In this document: positions 1-8,459 of the stretch, piece after piece
How positions within the stretch are numbered: the stretch's first letter is position 1
Layout: every line of letters begins with the position of its first letter
DNA from: a bacterium 0.1xD8-71
Lineage (GTDB): Bacteria; Bacillota; Clostridia; Lachnospirales; Lachnospiraceae
Assembly: GCA_003612405.1 (NCBI GenBank)
Contig: RAYR01000015.1
Coordinates: 1 to 64,000 of the forward strand
DNA: 64,000 nt
Reading direction: 5' to 3'
Position numbers and translations under genes: made by a program
The notes under the pieces: generated by a model
The model's input: the letters and a program-made list of their open reading frames with translations, nothing else
What the model was told of the DNA's origin: nothing
Database searches by the model: none

Positions 1-90
1 AATCCACAGTATCTCCAATAGTATAGCATACAGTCCTTGGAGAGGGACTATAAACACTACTACTATATAATACGAGGGAGAGGAAAAACA

Positions 91-1365
91 ATGAAAAAGA
101 AAATTGTTAGCACAATTCTATGTGTAGCGATGATGGCTATGACGTTAGTAGGCTGCGGCAGTTCTAACAAAAGCGGTTCCGTTTACTGGCTGAACTTCAA
201 ACCGGAGTCCGACGAAGTGCTGCAGGACATTGCACAGACTTACACAGCACAGACCGGCGTGGAAGTGAAAGTGGTTACCGCAGCTTCCGGTACTTATTCA
301 CAGACACTGATATCCGAAATGGATAAATCCGCGCCCCCGACACTGTTTGTTATCGGTAACCAGGCAGGCGTAAAAGACTGGAAAGATTATGCGCTGGATC
401 TGAAGGGCACAGCGATTGCCAACGAGCTGAATACAGACGCTTACAATCTTTATGATGAGACCGGAAAGCTGGTTTCCATCGGTTACTGCTATGAGTGTTA
501 CGGTATCATCGTAAATCCTGATTTGATCGAAAAGGCAGGCCACACGATGGATGAGATCAAGAACTTCGACGGTTTGAAAGCAGTGGCAGAGGACATTCAC
601 TCCCGTGCAGGCGAACTTGGATTTGACGCTTTCTCCTCCTCAGACATGGATGATTCTTCTTCCTGGCGCTTCACAGGTCACATGGCGAACCTTGAGTACT
701 ACTACGAGCAGGAAGGCACTAACTGGACAGAGTGCCCGGCAACTATTTCCGGCAAGTACCTGGATAACTTCAAGAACCTGTATGACCTTTGCATTAACAA
801 CAGCCTGACAGATCCGAAGGAGCTGGCTACCGGCGGACATGATGCAGAGAACGAGTTCAAGACAGGAAAGGCAGCGTTCTTCGTAAACGGTTCCTGGGAG
901 TATGAAGCAGTAAAGGCTGATGTGCCGAACGCAACCATGATCCCTTACTACTGCGGCGTTGCCGGTGAGGAAAAGGCAGGCTTAAACTGCGGTACAGAGA
1001 ACTGCTGGGCAATCAACAGCAAGGCTTCCGAAGCAGATCAGAAGGCTACGATGGATTTCATGGTATGGTGCGTGACTGATCCTGACGCTTCCCGTAAGTT
1101 AGTGGATACTTTCGGTGTTATGCCTTATAAGTCTGCGGCAGAGTCCACCAACGGATTCCTGGCAGCGGCTGACAAATATACATCTGACGGATGTTATGTG
1201 ATGAACTGGGCAACCAACTTCCAGCCCAACGTAGATTCCTACCGCGCAAGACTGGTAAGTGCCCTGAACCAGTACAATGCAGATCAGTCTGATGCAAACT
1301 GGGAGACAGTACGCACAGCATTTGTGGATGGCTGGGCAGAAGAATACAACACAGTGAACAACTAA
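91..1365 (+). CDS. Sugar ABC transporter substrate-binding lipoprotein (CUT1 type)
   Basis: Family 1 extracellular solute-binding protein of 424 residues that would capture a sugar, probably an alpha-glucan oligosaccharide, outside the membrane and hand it to the two permeases that follow. The N-terminus has a Lys-rich start, a hydrophobic stretch and a lipobox LVGC (Cys22), so it is a lipid-anchored protein. The ATG at 91 is chosen because it follows GGGAGAGG and begins the signal peptide; an open frame runs upstream to 37 but makes no sensible leader. Substrate is inferred from the linked malQ and lacI genes. No transport ATPase is encoded nearby, so a shared MsmK-type ATPase elsewhere is likely. 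Confidence 0.9.
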   Translation: MKKKIVSTILCVAMMAMTLVGCGSSNKSGSVYWLNFKPESDEVLQDIAQTYTAQTGVEVKVVTAASGTYSQTLISEMDKSAPPTLFVIGNQAGVKDWKDYALDLKGTAIANELNTDAYNLYDETGKLVSIGYCYECYGIIVNPDLIEKAGHTMDEIKNFDGLKAVAEDIHSRAGELGFDAFSSSDMDDSSSWRFTGHMANLEYYYEQEGTNWTECPATISGKYLDNFKNLYDLCINNSLTDPKELATGGHDAENEFKTGKAAFFVNGSWEYEAVKADVPNATMIPYYCGVAGEEKAGLNCGTENCWAINSKASEADQKATMDFMVWCVTDPDASRKLVDTFGVMPYKSAAESTNGFLAAADKYTSDGCYVMNWATNFQPNVDSYRARLVSALNQYNADQSDANWETVRTAFVDGWAEEYNTVNN

Positions 1366-1415
1366 GAATTAACAACAGGAACTAATAGGAATTAAAAATA
1401 ACATTGTAGTAAACA

Positions 1416-1452
1416 GGCGGCGGGACGGGCGTTTTATCCGCCCCGCCCTTTT
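1416..1452 (+). terminator. Stem-loop between binding protein and permease
   Basis: GC-rich inverted repeat (GGCGGGACGG pairing with CCGCCCCGCC with one mismatch) followed by CTTTT. A leaky terminator in this place commonly makes the binding protein more abundant than its permeases. Confidence 0.65.
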
Positions 1453-1527
1453 AGGGTATAAGTATTTTGCGTCTGCTTAAACTATGGAATTATACCCTTT
1501 ATCGAAACAAAACCGGGAGGTGATACC

Positions 1528-1596
1528 ATGAAAAGCAAAAAAAGCACCAACACCAATTCCCTGCAAAAAGCTACAAGGCGCTAGGGTGTTCTCTTT
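1528..1596 (+). other. Original 5' end of the permease gene, cut by an amber codon
   Basis: A GGGAGG ribosome binding site at 1514-1519 and an ATG at 1528 open a reading frame in phase with the permease that starts at 1597. It reads 18 residues of the basic tail usual for CUT1 permeases (ending QKATRR) and then meets TAG at 1582-1584. The codon after RR is Trp in many relatives, so a TGG to TAG change is the simplest explanation. Confidence 0.75.
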
Positions 1597-2433
1597 ATGG
1601 GGCCTGTACTGATTGCATTTATCATTGGATTTGTCTGGCCTTTCATCCAGGGTATCTGGCTGTCTATGTGTCAGTTCCGTTTGATTTCCGATGCGAAATT
1701 CATCGGTTTTGACAACTATGTAAAGACTTTTCAGGATGCTTCTTTCCGTCATGCGTTCTGGTATACGGCAATGTTTGCCATTGTATCGTTGATCATCATC
1801 AATGTGCTGGCATTTGTCGTGGCCTACATTCTGACGCTGGGGATTAAGGGCAGCAACCTGTACCGTACCGTATTTTTCATGCCGAACCTGATCGGCGGTA
1901 TCGTACTGGGTTATATCTGGTCGATGATCTTCGATGGTATTCTCGGCCGTTATCAGACTTCCATTCTGTTGGAAAGCAAGTATGGTTTCTGGGGACTGAT
2001 TATCCTGATGTGCTGGCAGCAGATTGGTTACATGATGATTATCTATATTGCAGGATTGCAGAATGTGCCGGGGGATATACTGGAGGCGGCCCGCATAGAC
2101 GGCGCGACTTCCATGCAGACACTGTTTAAGGTGACAATTCCCAATGTGATGAGTTCCTTTACGATCTGTATATTCCTCTCCCTGACAAACGGTTTCAAGC
2201 TGTTTGATCAGAACCTGGCCCTGACCGGCGGACAGCCGTTTATCATTCAGGAGGGCGGAGAGACTATCAAGACGACAGAAATGCTGGCGCTCAACATTTA
2301 TAATACCTTCTACAGTTCCAACACGACTTCCCAGGGTGTGGCGCAGGCAAAGGCAGTGATTTTCTTCATTCTGGTGGCGGGACTCGGACTGCTTCAGTTG
2401 AGCTATACACGTAAGAGGGAGGTGCAGCAGTAA
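1597..2433 (+). CDS. Sugar ABC transporter permease 1 (N-terminally shortened)
   Basis: MalF/UgpA-like inner-membrane permease of a CUT1 importer, 278 residues from this start and 301 if read from the ATG at 1528. It has about six membrane helices and the cytoplasmic EAA loop (EAARIDGATSMQT) that docks the ATPase. An in-frame TAG at 1582-1584 separates the well-placed upstream start from the rest. The ATG at 1597 has only a weak AGGG about 10 bases upstream, but translation from here keeps all membrane helices and loses only the cytoplasmic tail, so function by re-initiation is possible. The stop overlaps the ATG of the next permease by one base. Family certain; functional status uncertain. 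Confidence 0.85.
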   Translation: MGPVLIAFIIGFVWPFIQGIWLSMCQFRLISDAKFIGFDNYVKTFQDASFRHAFWYTAMFAIVSLIIINVLAFVVAYILTLGIKGSNLYRTVFFMPNLIGGIVLGYIWSMIFDGILGRYQTSILLESKYGFWGLIILMCWQQIGYMMIIYIAGLQNVPGDILEAARIDGATSMQTLFKVTIPNVMSSFTICIFLSLTNGFKLFDQNLALTGGQPFIIQEGGETIKTTEMLALNIYNTFYSSNTTSQGVAQAKAVIFFILVAGLGLLQLSYTRKREVQQ

Positions 2434-3290
2434 TGAATAAGAAGACACTTTCTGCCGCAAACCGGCATAAAACAATTCTTTCTGTGATATTGGCTGTGGT
2501 CAGCGTTGTCTATGTACTTCCTGTGCTGGCGGTAGTGCTCAATTCATTTAAACAGAATACGTATGTCAAAACCGATACCTTCGCACTTCCTACCGGGGAG
2601 ATGAGCGCCGGTTTCAGTAATTTTGTTAAGGGTATGACTTTCGGCAACTATCCTTTTGTGAACAGTGTACTGTATAGTGTTATGATTACGTTGCTTTCCA
2701 CGTTTTTGATCTTACTTTGTACTTCCATGGCGGCATGGTATATCGAGAGAGTGAACTCACTTTTCTGTAAGGCAGTCTATTTTCTGTGCGTGTTTTCCAT
2801 GGTGGTGCCATTCCAGATGGTAATGTTCCCTCTGTCCAAAACGGCGGATAAGCTACATCTGAATACGCCCTGGACCATTCCGATCGTCTATCTGGGGTTT
2901 GGCGCCGGGCTTGCGATCTTCATGTTTGTGGGATTCGTAAAAGCGGTTCCGCTGGAAGTGGAAGAGGCAGCGTCTATTGACGGATGCGGGCCGGTACGGA
3001 TATTCTTTCAGGTAGTTGTGCCGATGTTAAAGCCGACGATGATTTCCGTAGGTATTCTGGAGATCATGTGGGTGTGGAATGACTATCTGCTGCCGGTGTT
3101 AGTGCTTGATATCAATAAATACCGCACGATTCCCATTCACATCCAGTATTTGAAGGGCAGCTACGGCACGGTGGATCTGGGTGCAACGATGGCACTGATT
3201 CTGATGAGTATTATTCCGGTTATCATTTTCTACCTGTCCTGCCAGAAATATATCATTAAAGGTGTGGCAGCAGGTGCAGTGAAAGGGTAG
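2433..3290 (+). CDS. Sugar ABC transporter permease 2 (MalG-like)
   Basis: Second inner-membrane subunit of the CUT1 importer, 285 residues, with an N-terminal membrane helix, a large outer loop, five further helices and the EAA motif (EEAASIDGCGPVRIFF) near residues 175-195. It would pair with the preceding permease to form the sugar channel. The ATG shares its A with the TAA of permease 1, so translation is probably coupled, which makes the amber codon upstream potentially polar on this gene. A rho-independent terminator follows directly. Confidence 0.93.
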   Translation: MNKKTLSAANRHKTILSVILAVVSVVYVLPVLAVVLNSFKQNTYVKTDTFALPTGEMSAGFSNFVKGMTFGNYPFVNSVLYSVMITLLSTFLILLCTSMAAWYIERVNSLFCKAVYFLCVFSMVVPFQMVMFPLSKTADKLHLNTPWTIPIVYLGFGAGLAIFMFVGFVKAVPLEVEEAASIDGCGPVRIFFQVVVPMLKPTMISVGILEIMWVWNDYLLPVLVLDINKYRTIPIHIQYLKGSYGTVDLGATMALILMSIIPVIIFYLSCQKYIIKGVAAGAVKG

Positions 3291-3296
3291 CGCCAG

Positions 3297-3339
3297 AAGC
3301 ATGATCAGGGTGCAAGCTCCTGATCATGCTTGCTTTTTT
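3297..3339 (+). terminator. Rho-independent terminator after the permeases
   Basis: Perfect 13-bp stem AAGCATGATCAGG / CCTGATCATGCTT with a 9-base loop, followed by GCTTTTTT. It separates the transporter genes from malQ. Confidence 0.9.
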
Positions 3340-3377
3340 CGACAAAATAATGTAAAATTCGTATAGAAATCGATTTC
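3339..3377 (+). promoter_or_regulatory. malQ promoter with LacI-type operator
   Basis: A -35 box TCGACA (3339-3344) lies 17 bp from a -10 box TATAGA (3362-3367). A perfect 12-bp palindrome GAAATCGATTTC with a central CG (3366-3377) overlaps the end of the -10 box. The central CpG palindrome is typical of LacI-family operators, and a LacI-type gene lies just downstream of malQ, so repression by that protein is the likely control. Confidence 0.7.
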
Positions 3378-3419
3378 CGAGGGGACGGAACGATTGAGAG
3401 GAAAGGAATTGTTGATATT

Positions 3420-4898
3420 ATGAGAAAGAGCGGTATTTTACTGCCCGTATCTGCTATCCCGTCAAAGTATGGGATCGGCGCCTTTTCCAAAGAAGCATAT
3501 ACGTTTATTGATCTGTTAGAAGAAGCGGGGCAGTCCTATTGGCAGATACTGCCGCTTGGTCCCACGGGCTATGGGGATTCTCCCTATCAGTCTTTTTCCA
3601 CCTTTGCAGGGAATCCGTATTATATTGACCTGGAAGCATTGATTGAGGCAGGCTGTCTGACGAAGAAGGACTGTGAGAAGTATGACTTCGGGGACGACGG
3701 GGCCTGTGTCGATTATGAAAAGATTTATTTGTCCCGGTTTAAGGTGTTAAGGACTGCATTTGAGAACAGCCATATTGAAGAAGATGAGGCCTATCAGAAG
3801 TTTGTGGAGGAGAATGACTACTGGCTGAAGGACTATGCCCTTTATATGGCAGTGAAAAATGCCTTCAAAGGCAAAAGCTGGGCCGGGTGGGATGAGGATA
3901 TTAAGCTTCGCAGGCCAGAAGCGATGAAGAAGTATGCTGAGAAATATGCAGAGGAAATCGCTTTTTACCAGTTCCAACAGTATCTGTTTGCAAAACAGTG
4001 GTTTGCGCTGAAAGAGTACGCCAATCAGAAGAAGATAGAGATTATCGGGGATATTCCCATCTATGTGGCCTTTGACAGTTCGGACACCTGGGCGAACCCG
4101 GAACTTTTCCAGTTGGATGAGACGCTGACACCGACGGCGGTGGCAGGCTGTCCGCCGGATGCCTTTTCGGCTACCGGACAGCTGTGGGGGAATCCCTTAT
4201 ACCGCTGGGACTATCATAAAAAGACGGATTATGCGTGGTGGATGAAGCGGATCGGCTACTGCTATAAGCTCTATGATGTGGTGCGGATTGATCATTTCAG
4301 AGGGTTTGACGAATATTATTCCATTCCGTTCGGCGACGATACGGCACAGTTCGGACATTGGGAAAAGGGTCCGGGTTACGATATTTTTAAGACTATGAAG
4401 GCAGTGCTTGGTCAAAAGGCAGTCATTGCGGAAGACCTCGGATTCCTGACGAAATCAGTGATGAATCTGGTGAAAAGGACAGGATATCCGGGCATGAAGA
4501 TTTTACAGTTTGCTTTTGATTCCCGGGAAGAAGGGGATTACATGCCATACAATTATGAGGCGAACAGCATTGTCTATACGGGAACACATGACAATGATAC
4601 AACGGCAGGCTGGTATGAGAAACTGAACCGTAAGGATAAGGCTTTTGCAAAGCGGTATCTGAATTTAAAGACAAACAAGGATGTCCAGTGGGAGTTTATC
4701 AGGGCGGCCATGGCCAGTGTGTCTGATACATGTGTGATTCCGATGCAGGATTATCTGGGACTTGGGACAGAAGCCAGAATCAATACGCCTTCTACGCAGG
4801 GGACGAATTGGAAGTGGCGGATGCTGCCCGGACAGTTTACAGGAAAGTTGGCGGAGCGGATTCTGGAGATGTCCAGACTGTATGGCAGAGTAAGATAA
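3420..4898 (+). CDS. malQ: 4-alpha-glucanotransferase (amylomaltase, GH77)
   Basis: Cytoplasmic enzyme that transfers alpha-1,4-glucan segments between maltodextrins and releases glucose. The 492-residue length is normal for bacterial MalQ. GH77 landmarks are present: nucleophile Asp291 in VVRIDHFRG, acid/base Glu338 in VIAEDLGF and transition-state Asp391 in TGTHDNDT. It starts at an ATG after GAGAGGAAAGGAA. It has its own promoter and palindromic operator upstream and is followed by a LacI-family regulator. The context assigns the neighbouring transporter to maltose or maltodextrin. Confidence 0.96.
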   Translation: MRKSGILLPVSAIPSKYGIGAFSKEAYTFIDLLEEAGQSYWQILPLGPTGYGDSPYQSFSTFAGNPYYIDLEALIEAGCLTKKDCEKYDFGDDGACVDYEKIYLSRFKVLRTAFENSHIEEDEAYQKFVEENDYWLKDYALYMAVKNAFKGKSWAGWDEDIKLRRPEAMKKYAEKYAEEIAFYQFQQYLFAKQWFALKEYANQKKIEIIGDIPIYVAFDSSDTWANPELFQLDETLTPTAVAGCPPDAFSATGQLWGNPLYRWDYHKKTDYAWWMKRIGYCYKLYDVVRIDHFRGFDEYYSIPFGDDTAQFGHWEKGPGYDIFKTMKAVLGQKAVIAEDLGFLTKSVMNLVKRTGYPGMKILQFAFDSREEGDYMPYNYEANSIVYTGTHDNDTTAGWYEKLNRKDKAFAKRYLNLKTNKDVQWEFIRAAMASVSDTCVIPMQDYLGLGTEARINTPSTQGTNWKWRMLPGQFTGKLAERILEMSRLYGRVR

Positions 4899-4950
4899 GC
4901 AGGCGGATTGCCTGGCAAGGCAGTAACAAAAAGTACGGCGGGGGATGCAG

Positions 4951-5994
4951 ATGGCTGAGATTACGATAAGAGACATAGCGAAAGAGTGTGGCGTGGGTGT
5001 CAGTACGGTTTCCCGGGCAATCAATAATCATCCGGATATTAATCCGGAAACCAAAAAAATGATTCTGGAAATCATCGAGCGTACGGGCTTTATTCCGAAC
5101 AACAGTGCCAGAAACTTAAAGAGAACAGATGCCAAATGCATTGCGGTATTAGTAAAGGGTATTACCAATCCTCTGTTCAGCAGCATGATCAAGATTATCG
5201 AGGAGGAGACGCAGCGGAGCCGATATGCACTGGTGCTTCGCCATGTGGAGGAGCAGGAAGATGAGATTGATGTGGCCCTGGAGCTTGAAAAGGAGAAACG
5301 GCTGCGGGGAATCGTATTTTTGGGCGGTCTGTTTGAACACACAGAGGAAAAGCTGGAGAAGCTGAAGGTGCCCTTTATTTTCAGCACCATAGGGGTCAAT
5401 TGTTTAGACAGGGGAGGGAAAGTTGTCTTTTCCAATATTTCGGTGGATGACAGACTGGAGAGCGAGAAAATGACGGAGTACCTGTTGAAGCTTGGTCACA
5501 AAAAGATCGCCCTGATCACGGAGCAGACGGGGCCTATTGGCAGCCTGCGTACCCAGGGATACCGGGAGGCTTACGCGAAACGAGGGCTCGAGGTGCCGGA
5601 GAAGCTGATTTATTATGTGCAGGAGGATATCGACCATTATTCCATGGAAAACGGCTATCTGACGGCGAAGCAGCTTCTTGCATCCGGTGAGGAGGTTACC
5701 GCTGTTTATGCAGTGTCGGATTCCCTGGCAATCGGCGTGTGCCGGGCAGTCATGGAGGCAGACAAAAGGATTCCCGAGGATATCTCGGTGGCCGGATATG
5801 ATGGAATTGAGATGGGAGAGTATTATAATCCGAAGCTTACCACCATCAGACAGCCGGTGGAGGAGATTGCGAAAAAGACGATCCGCCTTCTTCTGGATGT
5901 GATCGGAGAGCGTAAGGAACACCAGCAGATTGTTCTTTCCGCAGAACTTGTGGTGAGGGATTCTACCGGGATCTGTCAAGAAAAGATAGATTAA
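4951..5994 (+). CDS. LacI-family transcriptional regulator
   Basis: DNA-binding repressor of 347 residues. Residues 1-50 form the LacI helix-turn-helix (ITIRDIAKECGVGVSTVSRA) and hinge, and the rest is a periplasmic-binding-protein-like sugar sensor ending in the usual DSTG region. The ATG at 4951 is preferred to the in-frame ATG at 4945 because GGGGG ends 6 bases before it. It lies 52 bp after malQ and probably shares its transcript. The palindrome in the malQ promoter is the likely target, giving autoregulation together with malQ; the effector is inferred to be a maltodextrin. Confidence 0.93.
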   Translation: MAEITIRDIAKECGVGVSTVSRAINNHPDINPETKKMILEIIERTGFIPNNSARNLKRTDAKCIAVLVKGITNPLFSSMIKIIEEETQRSRYALVLRHVEEQEDEIDVALELEKEKRLRGIVFLGGLFEHTEEKLEKLKVPFIFSTIGVNCLDRGGKVVFSNISVDDRLESEKMTEYLLKLGHKKIALITEQTGPIGSLRTQGYREAYAKRGLEVPEKLIYYVQEDIDHYSMENGYLTAKQLLASGEEVTAVYAVSDSLAIGVCRAVMEADKRIPEDISVAGYDGIEMGEYYNPKLTTIRQPVEEIAKKTIRLLLDVIGERKEHQQIVLSAELVVRDSTGICQEKID

Positions 5995-6035
5995 ATTTAG
6001 TGAAAAATATTACAATATAACATTTTTACGCATAA

Positions 6036-6087
6036 TAAAAACTCTGTGAACCCGGATTCTGTCCGATATACACAGAGTTTTATTTTT
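6036..6087. terminator. Bidirectional terminator between lacI and glnA
   Basis: Stem AAAACTCTGTG / CACAGAGTTTT with a run of A on one side and T on the other, placed between two convergent genes. It can serve both strands. Confidence 0.85.
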
Positions 6088-6104
6088 ATAGTAAAGATCT
6101 TCCG

Positions 6105-6145
6105 CTTATCCGAGTCCGCGAAGCGGATCCCGTGAAGATAATTCC
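6105..6145 (-). repeat. Dispersed copy of the hairpin repeat found at 41.9-42.1 kb
   Basis: This 41-bp segment, read on the plus strand from CTTATCCGAG to TAATTCC, aligns over its whole length with the reverse complement of the unit tandemly repeated at 41922-42083, with few differences and compensatory changes in the central hairpin (CCGCGAAGCGG here, CTGCGAAGCAG there). It lies between the terminator and the end of glnA. Confidence 0.65.
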
Positions 6146-6162
6146 GCAGGGATTTTCTTCCA

Positions 6163-7590
6163 TTAGAGGTCGTAATACATCATAAACTCCGCCGGTGTAG
6201 GAATCTCCCCGGCCTGTTTGGCCTCGGCACGCTTGCGGGCAATCCATACATCAATAAGACGTTCCGGGAACACCCCGTCTTTGGTCAGATAGTCGTGATC
6301 CTTCTCCAGGGCATCCAGAGCTTCCTCCAGGGACTTCGGCAGTCCCTTGATTTTCTTCTGTTCTTCCGCAGAGAGTGTATAGAGATTGAAATCGTAAGGA
6401 CCCCAGCCGTTTGCGGCAGGATCAATTTTTTTCTCGATACCGTCTAATCCGGCCATTAAGATAGCCGCATAAGCATAATAAGGATTGGCGGTAGCATCGG
6501 GATTTCTAAGCTCGAACCGCTTGGTCTCCGGAGATTTTGCGTAAGCAGGAATCCGGATGACAGCGCTGCGGTTGGAAGTCGCATAGCCGATGGTAACCGG
6601 AGCTTCATACCCGGGCACCAGACGCTTGAAGGAGTTGGTGGAAGGGTTGGTGAAAGCACACAGGGAGGCAATGTGGGACAACAGTCCGCCGATAAAATAG
6701 TGTGCAGTCTGGCTTAAGCCGGAATATCCGTTCTCGTCATAAAATACCGGCTTTCCGTCCTTTGTGAGCAGCATATGTACATGGAGACCGCTTCCGGCTT
6801 CCTTATAGATGGGTTTGGGCAGGAAAGTAGCTGTCATGCCTTCCTGGGCAGCCATGTTCTTGATGATATATTTGACAATCATGGTGTTGTCCGCCATGGT
6901 GGGCATGTCTGCCAATTCTACCTCAATCTCCATCTGGCCCGGACCGCCTACTTCATGGTGATGGTATTTGACTTTGATGCCCCAGTCCTCCATCTCCATA
7001 CAGATGCGGCTTCTCAAGTCATATCCCACATCCTGAGGTGCGGCAATATGATAACCGCCATGTGTCACCTCGTAACCGTTATTGCCGGGGGTGTCCAGAC
7101 TACAGTTCCATTCAGCCTGTCTGGTATCGATCTGGTAAGCGCACTGTCTGGGGGAAACTTCGTAGCGGGCGGAATCAAACAGATAGAATTCAAATTCAGG
7201 CCCGATGATCATGTTATCTGCGATGCCGGTCTTTTTCATATAATCCATGGCACGCAGGCTGACGTTCTTCGGATACTGGTCAAAGGGGGTGTTCTCGCCC
7301 TTGCCGATGACACATACATTGCCGCACATGGTCAGTGTGGGCACCTGCGCAAAAGGATCCACATAGGCGGTATCCGGGTCGGGCAGGAATACCATATCGC
7401 TCTTTTCGATGGGAGCGTATCCATAGTTGGAACCGTCGAAGCCGATTCCATAGACGAAGACATTATCATCGAACCGCTCCACCGGTATCGTAATGTGACG
7501 CCAACGCCCGTCAATATCCGTCATTTTAAAGTCAATCATGCGGATATCTTTTTCTTCACATAGTTTTCTGATTGCAGCACTTTTGTCCAT
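6163..7590 (-). CDS. glnA: Glutamine synthetase, type I
   Basis: Makes glutamine from glutamate, ammonia and ATP. The 475-residue protein carries GS landmarks: the beta-grasp N-terminal domain, GPEFEFYLF (metal-binding Glu), an ammonia/glutamate site around the GSGLHVHM segment, NRSAVIRIP, and a C-terminus ending MMYYDL. The segment NLYTLSAEEQ keeps the Tyr that is adenylylated in GSI-beta enzymes, and overall length and C-terminus resemble that type more than the shorter Bacillus enzyme. It stands alone on the minus strand; no adenylyltransferase or GlnR is nearby. A PII-like gene and its membrane partner follow upstream on the same strand, hinting at a nitrogen theme. Confidence 0.95.
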   Translation of the reverse strand: MDKSAAIRKLCEEKDIRMIDFKMTDIDGRWRHITIPVERFDDNVFVYGIGFDGSNYGYAPIEKSDMVFLPDPDTAYVDPFAQVPTLTMCGNVCVIGKGENTPFDQYPKNVSLRAMDYMKKTGIADNMIIGPEFEFYLFDSARYEVSPRQCAYQIDTRQAEWNCSLDTPGNNGYEVTHGGYHIAAPQDVGYDLRSRICMEMEDWGIKVKYHHHEVGGPGQMEIEVELADMPTMADNTMIVKYIIKNMAAQEGMTATFLPKPIYKEAGSGLHVHMLLTKDGKPVFYDENGYSGLSQTAHYFIGGLLSHIASLCAFTNPSTNSFKRLVPGYEAPVTIGYATSNRSAVIRIPAYAKSPETKRFELRNPDATANPYYAYAAILMAGLDGIEKKIDPAANGWGPYDFNLYTLSAEEQKKIKGLPKSLEEALDALEKDHDYLTKDGVFPERLIDVWIARKRAEAKQAGEIPTPAEFMMYYDL

Positions 7591-7633
7591 AAAAATTCCC
7601 TTCTCCCTTTTCAGATTTTGTATATATGCTATC

Positions 7634-7642
7634 AGTATACCA
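7634..7642 (-). promoter_or_regulatory. Extended -10 promoter element of glnA
   Basis: On the minus strand this reads TGGTATACT, an extended -10 box (TGN plus TATACT), 44 bases before the glnA start. No convincing -35 box is seen, as is usual for extended -10 promoters. Confidence 0.4.
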
Positions 7643-7700
7643 TACGGGAGAGGAGGTACGCACTAATTTTGTATTTTAAGCAGCAGAAAATTTTTCTTTC

Positions 7701-7720
7701 TATCCGAGGCCGCGAAGCGG
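7701..7720. repeat. Partial copy of the dispersed hairpin repeat
   Basis: TATCCGAGGCCGCGAAGCGG matches the first half of the copy at 6105-6145, including the hairpin CCGCGAAGCGG. It lies just beyond the 3' end of the PII-like gene. Confidence 0.5.
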
Positions 7721-7724
7721 GTTA

Positions 7725-8405
7725 TCAGGAGTCTTCCATGAGCCGCAGGCCTGCTGTGTCTGTTACAGGCAGGGAGAAAACGATGGATTTGGCCTTGGAC
7801 TGCATGCCTGCCTGTTCCATGACGGCTTTCATGATATCGTTTTTCTGCTCTTTTTTGGCCACGATAAAGATGATTTCCTTTTCGGAAGCGAGGGTGACCC
7901 CCATAAATTTCTCAGCCTGCTCCATACCGGTGCCCTTGGCGTGGATTACGGTTCCGCCGTAGGCGCCCGCACTTCTGGCAGCATCCATGGCGAGCTCTGT
8001 ATATCCCTGATTGGAGATTACCACAATAAGTTCGTAGACAGTATCTTTCAAAACTGATTCCTCCTCTTTCTGGAAGTCTTCCTTTCCGCTCAAAAACTGC
8101 AATGTCTTTTTGCCGCCGATGCTGCTTAGAGGGACAACAAAGGCAATCCCTTCGCCGGGAGCGTCAATCTGAAGTTTTTGCCGGAGATGTTTCTTGGCTT
8201 CTTGCCAGGCTTCTTCTTCAAGCACATGGAACATGACGGCTTTTTCCGTGGATTCAAGTCCCAGATAATCCAGGATATCTCCGGAGGCTGTTCCGGCGCC
8301 CAACGTGACGAACATGACCTGTAATTGTTCTTCCTGATACAGACGGAAATATTTTTTAAACTGTTTTCTGCTGACAATGGTTGTCATCATGCACAATTTT
8401 CCCAT
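7725..8405 (-). CDS. Tandem PII-like nitrogen regulatory protein
   Basis: 226-residue cytoplasmic protein made of two PII-like halves, about residues 1-105 and 115-226. The second half keeps the PII C-terminal pattern (AARSAGAYGGTVIHAKGTG, then EKEIIFIVAKKEQ) while the signalling T-loop is not recognisable. It starts at an ATG with GGAGG upstream. It lies 54 bp downstream of the DUF1538 membrane protein on the same strand, a pairing comparable to amtB-glnK, so it probably senses a nucleotide or metabolite and gates that membrane protein. This role is inference. Confidence 0.85.
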   Translation of the reverse strand: MGKLCMMTTIVSRKQFKKYFRLYQEEQLQVMFVTLGAGTASGDILDYLGLESTEKAVMFHVLEEEAWQEAKKHLRQKLQIDAPGEGIAFVVPLSSIGGKKTLQFLSGKEDFQKEEESVLKDTVYELIVVISNQGYTELAMDAARSAGAYGGTVIHAKGTGMEQAEKFMGVTLASEKEIIFIVAKKEQKNDIMKAVMEQAGMQSKAKSIVFSLPVTDTAGLRLMEDS

Positions 8406-8459
8406 GCAAATCCTCCATCAAGCTTATTTTCAACATTATAGTATCGTTTCCTCAATGTA

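Noticed and set aside
1477-2475. Long minus-strand frame opposite the permease
   Set aside because: No start signal and no protein-like pattern; it mirrors the permease coding sequence.
6775-7563. Long plus-strand frame inside glnA
   Set aside because: Antisense of a highly conserved enzyme gene; no ribosome binding site.
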